64,000 bases of DNA, from assembly GCA_937863415.1 (NCBI GenBank), contig CALMFC010000005.1:186001-250000 (forward strand). Reading direction: 5' to 3'. The notes under the pieces were generated by a model. It had not been told where the DNA came from. It did no database searches and saw only the letters and a program-made list of their open reading frames with translations. Below, one piece after another: positions 60,516 through 64,000 of this stretch (its first letter is position 1; every line of letters begins with the position of its first letter). The translations under genes and the position numbers were made by a program. The stretch comes from an uncultured bacterium (GTDB taxonomy: Bacteria; Patescibacteriota; Saccharimonadia; Saccharimonadales; Saccharimonadaceae).

Positions 60516-61741
60516 CTATATTGGCGCAGTGATTCGATCGGGTCTTTCCGAGCCGCTCGGATGGCTGGATAGATACCAAAAATTGTTCCCATAATTATTG
60601 AAACGACGATGGCGGTTGTGGCGATTTGCCAATTTATGATTGGGTCAAAAGTAAGGAAGGTGCTGATCCCGAACGATACTATATATCCAACTACGTAGCC
60701 GGCTATACCACCGCCGATGCTGATTGCTAGTGATTCGATCAAAAATTGCCAAGAAATACCACCATTACTGGCGCCTAGGGCTTTGCGGATACCTATCTCG
60801 CGCGTTCGCTCAGCGACAGTTACTAGCATGATGTTCATGATGCCGATGCCACCAACCAGCAAAGATATGGCCGCAATAGCAGTTGTGACAGCTGCGATTG
60901 TATAAAACGGTTGACTGGTCGGCTGAGCGATTTGGTCGCCAGATAGGATAGAAAAATCTTTTTCGCCTTTGTGGCTGGCCGTTATGACTTGGTTAAGGTG
61001 GTTAATTATGCTATTTAAATTGTCGGTTGAATCGGCTTTGATGTTTATTTGTTGAATTTGAGCAACCGAGCGGTTGAGGCTTTTGCCGCTAGCGAAATTA
61101 ATAATAACGGCGTTGTCAAAGTCTACTTGGTTATAATTAATCGGGTCATTTTGGAGTTTTAATACGCCAACTATCGTGAATGGTTTACCCCTAATTGTAA
61201 CCGTCTTGCCAATTGATGATTCTGTACCAAAAATATCAATTGACAGCTGAGTCCCAATTACGGCTGTATCTTGGCTGATCGAATCATCTAGGAATTGACC
61301 ATCGCGAACCTGTAAATTTGAAATTGACGCTAGTTCTGGTGTGGTGGCTACGATGGGCGTACCATCTGGGGCTTTAGAGTCAGCCTTAATGGTGCCGCCC
61401 AAAATCATGATTGGGGCAACGGATTGAACGTGTTCGCTGTTTCTTACGTAAACAATGTCTGCTTCGGTTAGTGTGCTGGCTGCAAAATCACGATGAGAGT
61501 TAGAGTTGGTAAGGCTAGAAATCGGGTCTTGAACTACCCCGGGACGAATTACAGCAATATTACCGCCAAGCGCCTTTATTTGATCACTAATAACTTTGCT
61601 GGCACCACCGCTAAGTGACAAAATTGCTGTGATACTGGCAATGCCAATTGTGACGCCGAGCATAGTTAGGCCACTACGAACTCTGCTGCTGCGGAGCGAT
61701 TGGTAGGCGTTTTGAGCGTGGTTTGCAAATAAAAATCGCAT
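60512..61741 (-). CDS. MacB-like ABC transporter permease (second system)
   Basis: 409 residues. An N-terminal helix (about 20-45, GLTMLGVTIGIASITAILSL), a MacB extracytoplasmic domain (about 50-280), and three C-terminal helices with the motifs LLVGGIGIMNIMLVTVAERTREIGIRKALGAS and IYPAIRAARKDPIESLR. It is closer to canonical MacB than the copy at 10907. Its start overlaps the ATPase stop (61741). Confidence 0.92.
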   Translation of the reverse strand: MRFLFANHAQNAYQSLRSSRVRSGLTMLGVTIGIASITAILSLSGGASKVISDQIKALGGNIAVIRPGVVQDPISSLTNSNSHRDFAASTLTEADIVYVRNSEHVQSVAPIMILGGTIKADSKAPDGTPIVATTPELASISNLQVRDGQFLDDSISQDTAVIGTQLSIDIFGTESSIGKTVTIRGKPFTIVGVLKLQNDPINYNQVDFDNAVIINFASGKSLNRSVAQIQQINIKADSTDNLNSIINHLNQVITASHKGEKDFSILSGDQIAQPTSQPFYTIAAVTTAIAAISLLVGGIGIMNIMLVTVAERTREIGIRKALGASNGGISWQFLIESLAISIGGGIAGYVVGYIVSFGISTFLTFDPIINWQIATTAIVVSIIMGTIFGIYPAIRAARKDPIESLRQYS

Positions 61742-62520
61742 TATTTCTTTTTCCTTTTTGGCTTGCGTTTCTTGCTGTGTTTACCAAGAGCCCGTTTTTG
61801 GTTTGCGGGCTTTTGCAGAGCGGCTAGTGTCATGGTGTCGGTATCAATTTTGCCATCAAGCATCGTAATGACACGGCTAGCATAAGTAGTTAACCTAGGG
61901 TTGTGGGTCACCATAATAATAGTATTTCCGCGTTTATGTAGGTCGGCTAATTCTTCCATGATGACGTGCGAAGACCGCGAATCTAGGTTGCCGGTCGGTT
62001 CATCCGCCAAAATTATCGACGGGTCATTAACTAGTGCGCGGGCAATTGCGACGCGCTGAGTTTGGCCACCTGACAGTTGGTAGGGTTTATAGTATTCGCG
62101 TTCGTTGAGGTGAAAATTGGCTAGGGCAGCACTAGCCATTTTGAGTCGCTTAGTTTTTGTAACGCCCTTATAAGTTAACGGCAAAGCAACATTTTCGATA
62201 ACGTTTAGGCGCGGTATTAGGTTAAAACTTTGGAATACAAACCCAATTTGGCGGCTTCTGATACGGGCTTGTTTGCGTTTTGAGATTGATTTGACGGATT
62301 GCCCGTCTAGTTTGTAGTCGCCTTCGGTCGAGTGGTCAAGCAGCCCGAGAATATTAAGTAGTGTAGTCTTACCGCAACCACTCGGACCCATAATTGCGAT
62401 GAATTCGCCGCGCTTTACAGTCAGATCAATACCATCAATAGCGTAATTTTCGGCGTCACCAATTCCGTACCTTTTTTTGAGGCCTCGCAGTCTAATAACT
62501 GGTGGAGTATTATTAGCCAT
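61741..62520 (-). CDS. MacB-type ABC transporter ATP-binding protein (second system)
   Basis: 259 residues from the ATG at 62520 (MANNTPPVIRLRGLKK); a TTG 12 codons upstream is less likely. Walker A GPSGCGKTT (about residue 45), LSGGQTQRVAIARAL signature (about 145), Walker B IILADEPTGNLDSRS and VTHN. The C-terminal tail is very basic (KRALGKHSKKRKPKRKKK). It pairs with the permease at 60512. Confidence 0.93.
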   Translation of the reverse strand: MANNTPPVIRLRGLKKRYGIGDAENYAIDGIDLTVKRGEFIAIMGPSGCGKTTLLNILGLLDHSTEGDYKLDGQSVKSISKRKQARIRSRQIGFVFQSFNLIPRLNVIENVALPLTYKGVTKTKRLKMASAALANFHLNEREYYKPYQLSGGQTQRVAIARALVNDPSIILADEPTGNLDSRSSHVIMEELADLHKRGNTIIMVTHNPRLTTYASRVITMLDGKIDTDTMTLAALQKPANQKRALGKHSKKRKPKRKKK

Positions 62521-62588
62521 TATCTTTATTATGGTTCTCCAAGAGATAAATCGCAACTAGAATGCGACGTGGAAATCACAACTAGGAT

Positions 62589-62619
62589 GGGGGTTGGGGA
62601 TTTGGAAATGGGAAATGGG
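62589..62619 (+). repeat. Second copy of the Gly-rich repeat found in tsaD
   Basis: GGGGGTTGGGG followed by GGAAATGGGAAATGGG matches the left part of the insertion in tsaD (about 46676). Here it lies in a noncoding gap between the ABC genes and tRNA-Ser(GGA). Confidence 0.7.
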
Positions 62620-62689
62620 TAGGTGGTAGGTGGCATAAAAATATAGTAGGCTATATAAAGTGCTATGCAAATTCGCTAATAGCCAATCG

Positions 62690-62779
62690 GGAGAGGTCGC
62701 ATAGTGGTCGAGTGCGCTACCTTGGAAAGGTAGTATATCTTCACGGGTATCGAGGGTTCGAATCCCTCTCTCTCCGCCA
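62690..62779 (+). tRNA. tRNA-Ser(GGA)
   Basis: 90 nt with acceptor GGAGAGG/TCTCTCC, anticodon stem CTACC/GGTAG and loop TTGGAAA (anticodon GGA, reads UCC/UCU), long variable arm, T-arm GAGGGTTCGAATCCCTC and encoded CCA. It completes the serine set in this window (CGA, UGA, GCU, GGA). Confidence 0.94.
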
Positions 62780-62794
62780 TTTGAAATTATCGAC

Positions 62795-62841
62795 ACGCTA
62801 TATATAGCGTTGTAAATAACAAACACTACGCTATAAGGTGT
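62795..62841. promoter_or_regulatory. Paired NrdR-box candidates
   Basis: Box 1 ACGCTATATATAGCGT (62795-62810) is a perfect palindrome matching the NrdR consensus ACACWATATATWGTGT at 14 of 16 positions. Box 2 CTACGCTATAAGGTGT (62826-62841) matches at about 10. The centres are 31 bp apart, which is the spacing typical of NrdR box pairs. Confidence 0.65.
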
Positions 62842-62888
62842 TAATTCATTGTATTTATGCTTGTGGTGAAAAATACACGTAAAAAGAC

Positions 62889-62917
62889 TTGAAAACCATA
62901 TATATAGGGTCTATAGT
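62889..62917 (+). promoter_or_regulatory. Promoter of the ribonucleotide reductase gene with a third NrdR-like box
   Basis: TTGAAA (62889-62894), 17-bp spacer, TATAGT (62912-62917). The spacer contains ACCATATATATAGGGT (62895-62910), matching the NrdR consensus at 13 of 16 positions, so a bound repressor would cover the promoter. Confidence 0.65.
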
Positions 62918-62959
62918 CCTATGCAGACGCTACATATGTAGTAGTTCAATAAAAATACA

Positions 62960-63026
62960 AACACGCATGCAAGAAAAGATTGCACCGCCGGCAAAGGGTT
63001 AACCCGGTGGTTTTCTTGCACCCATT
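62960..63026 (+). other. Stable hairpin in the reductase leader
   Basis: TGCAAGAAAA and TTTTCTTGCA (about 62968-63021) pair perfectly over 10 bp; inside, CCGCC pairs with GGTGG and GGGTTAACCC is palindromic. It has no T run and does not match the cobalamin riboswitch core. It may be a 5'-UTR control structure. Confidence 0.5.
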
Positions 63027-63081
63027 TTGAGAGATGGTGCGTGAGAGGTAGAAAAAACTAAAAACAGAATAGGTAGGGGAC

Positions 63082-64000
63082 ATGAACGGAATCCATGTAG
63101 TAAAAAGAGACGGAACACGTGAGCCATTTGACGCAAACAAGATCAACTTGGCGCTCGTGAAAGCGACCGAAGGTTTACCAGATCAAATTAGTAAAGTCGT
63201 ACAGGTAGCAACAGAGTTGCAACTGACATTATTCGATGGCATTACGTCTGAACAATTAGACGAAGCTGTCATTCACACTGCGCTTCAAAACGTCAAAGAC
63301 GACCCTGATTTTGATACTATTGCCGCCAGATTGCTACTCAAGAATATTTACAAAAATATCTTGGGTGATTATTCATCAGAAGCTGAACTGAAAAAACTAC
63401 ATGAACAATTTTTCCCTAAATTTTTGGCGAAAGGTATTGCCGACGGGTTACTTGATAAGCGGATGAATGACAAGGTTTTTGATATCAAGCGTATTGCGAA
63501 AGCGCTCGATCCATCGCGCGATAATTTATCCAAGTACCTAGGTGTAATAACCAACAAAAACCGTTATGCCCTGCGTGATTCTTCGGGAAAACCAATCGAA
63601 GTTCCGCAGTTTACGCATATGCGTATCGCTATGGGCCTTAGCTTTAAAGAAAAAGATCCAACCGCAGCCGCAATTGATTTTTACAAACACATGAGTGCAC
63701 TTCATTATGTACCTGGTGGCTCGACAAGGGTTAATGCTGGCGGTTCGTTCCCCCAGCTATCTAACTGTTTCTTGATCGAAGTTCAAGATGACATGGAATC
63801 AATCGCCAAAAGCATTCGTGACGTGATGTGGATAGCCAAAGGTACTGGCGGGATTGGAATTAGCATGAACAAACTCCGCGCTGCTGGTTCACCAGTTAAA
63901 ACCACTAATACTGAATCGACTGGCCCAATACCGTTTATGAAGATGATTGATACAGCGCTGTTTGCTGTTAGCCGCAAAGGCAAGAAAGCTGGTGCCGCTG
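63082..64000 (+). CDS. nrdA: Ribonucleoside-diphosphate reductase large subunit (partial)
   Basis: 306 residues are visible, open to the right edge. The start ATG has AGGGGA upstream. An ATP-cone occupies about 3-95 (VVKRDGTREPFDANKINLAL), where dATP/ATP set activity in this family. The catalytic barrel then begins with VPQFTHMRIAMGLS, PGGSTRVNAGG and PQLSNCFLIEVQDDMESI, whose Cys is the expected first redox-active cysteine. GTGGIGISMNKLRAAGSP is the phosphate-binding region. The class (Ia, Ib or II) cannot be fixed from this part. It makes deoxynucleotides; NrdR-like boxes upstream fit. Confidence 0.9.
   Translation, partial: MNGIHVVKRDGTREPFDANKINLALVKATEGLPDQISKVVQVATELQLTLFDGITSEQLDEAVIHTALQNVKDDPDFDTIAARLLLKNIYKNILGDYSSEAELKKLHEQFFPKFLAKGIADGLLDKRMNDKVFDIKRIAKALDPSRDNLSKYLGVITNKNRYALRDSSGKPIEVPQFTHMRIAMGLSFKEKDPTAAAIDFYKHMSALHYVPGGSTRVNAGGSFPQLSNCFLIEVQDDMESIAKSIRDVMWIAKGTGGIGISMNKLRAAGSPVKTTNTESTGPIPFMKMIDTALFAVSRKGKKAGAA

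Noticed and set aside
62557-62826. 89-codon minus-strand frame over tRNA-Ser(GGA)
   Set aside because: It is antisense to the tRNA gene; the GERGIRTLDTRE-type peptide is the well-known artefact of translating tRNA-Ser antisense.
1-64000. Recoded UGA (Gly) as in Gracilibacteria/Absconditabacteria
   Set aside because: UGA ends several genes exactly where the next gene begins, and no conserved protein needs UGA read through.
1-64000. CRISPR array or Cas genes
   Set aside because: No regularly spaced identical repeats with unique spacers and no Cas motifs were seen; the only repeat arrays are coding or hairpin type.

Overview
The window reads as the replication-origin region of a Candidate Phyla Radiation bacterium, most likely a Saccharibacterium (TM7). 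Support for this: a PrgI / VirB4 / VirB6-like secretion cluster with many small pilin-like proteins, peptidoglycan-targeting domains tied to that cluster, MacB-like transporters beside a giant repetitive surface protein, FemAB-type bridge ligases, compact genes, and many promoters that put the transcription start almost on the ATG. UGA is used as a normal stop (for example at 159-161 and 38735-38737), which argues against the Gracilibacteria / Absconditabacteria code. The placement is inference; no 16S gene is present.

Layout. 1-619: the end of a probable YidC and Jag. 665-12154: cell-surface block with a small membrane protein, a secreted SGNH hydrolase, a 2028-residue surface protein and a MacB-like ABC pair. 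12198-15009: small envelope genes, tRNA-Ser(CGA), a HIT hydrolase and rlmH. 15122-19355: rpmH facing away from dnaA-dnaN-recF, with DnaA boxes on both sides of dnaA. 19356-31511: minus-strand type IV secretion-like operon with two peptidoglycan hydrolases. 31668-37154: seven overlapping minus-strand genes of unknown pathway (SPOUT-like methyltransferase, HFCD flavoprotein-class II aldolase fusion, three SAM methyltransferases, a Rossmann-like protein, a thioredoxin-reductase-like protein without its CxxC). 37232-37408: a 58-residue ORF with a strong promoter. 37562-39585: five tandem pilin-like genes. 39693-40935: Hsp20 and ComF. 40963-43645: a LAGLIDADG gene running into tRNA-Ser(UGA), followed by a 1.6-kb segment bounded by 49-bp direct repeats of the tRNA end. 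43709-47453: envelope proteins, tRNA-Arg(GCG) with a hairpin-rich tail, and tsaD. 47473-55051: two FemAB ligases, valS, a degenerate transposase-like protein and a MurE-like ligase. 55118-57187: CIRCE-groES-groEL. 57348-62520: unknown genes, PGI/PMI and a second MacB-like pair. 62690-64000: tRNA-Ser(GGA) and a ribonucleotide reductase start behind NrdR-like boxes.

Most interesting: the seven-gene overlapping operon between the secretion core and its pilins; the LamG domain apparently split by 14 propeller-type repeats; the endonuclease gene whose stop codon lies inside a serine tRNA; the 49-bp tRNA-derived direct repeats; a palindromic repeat read in frame inside tsaD; and hairpins that pair the encoded CCA end of tRNAs. 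Identifications were made by eye from motifs and context, without database searches.
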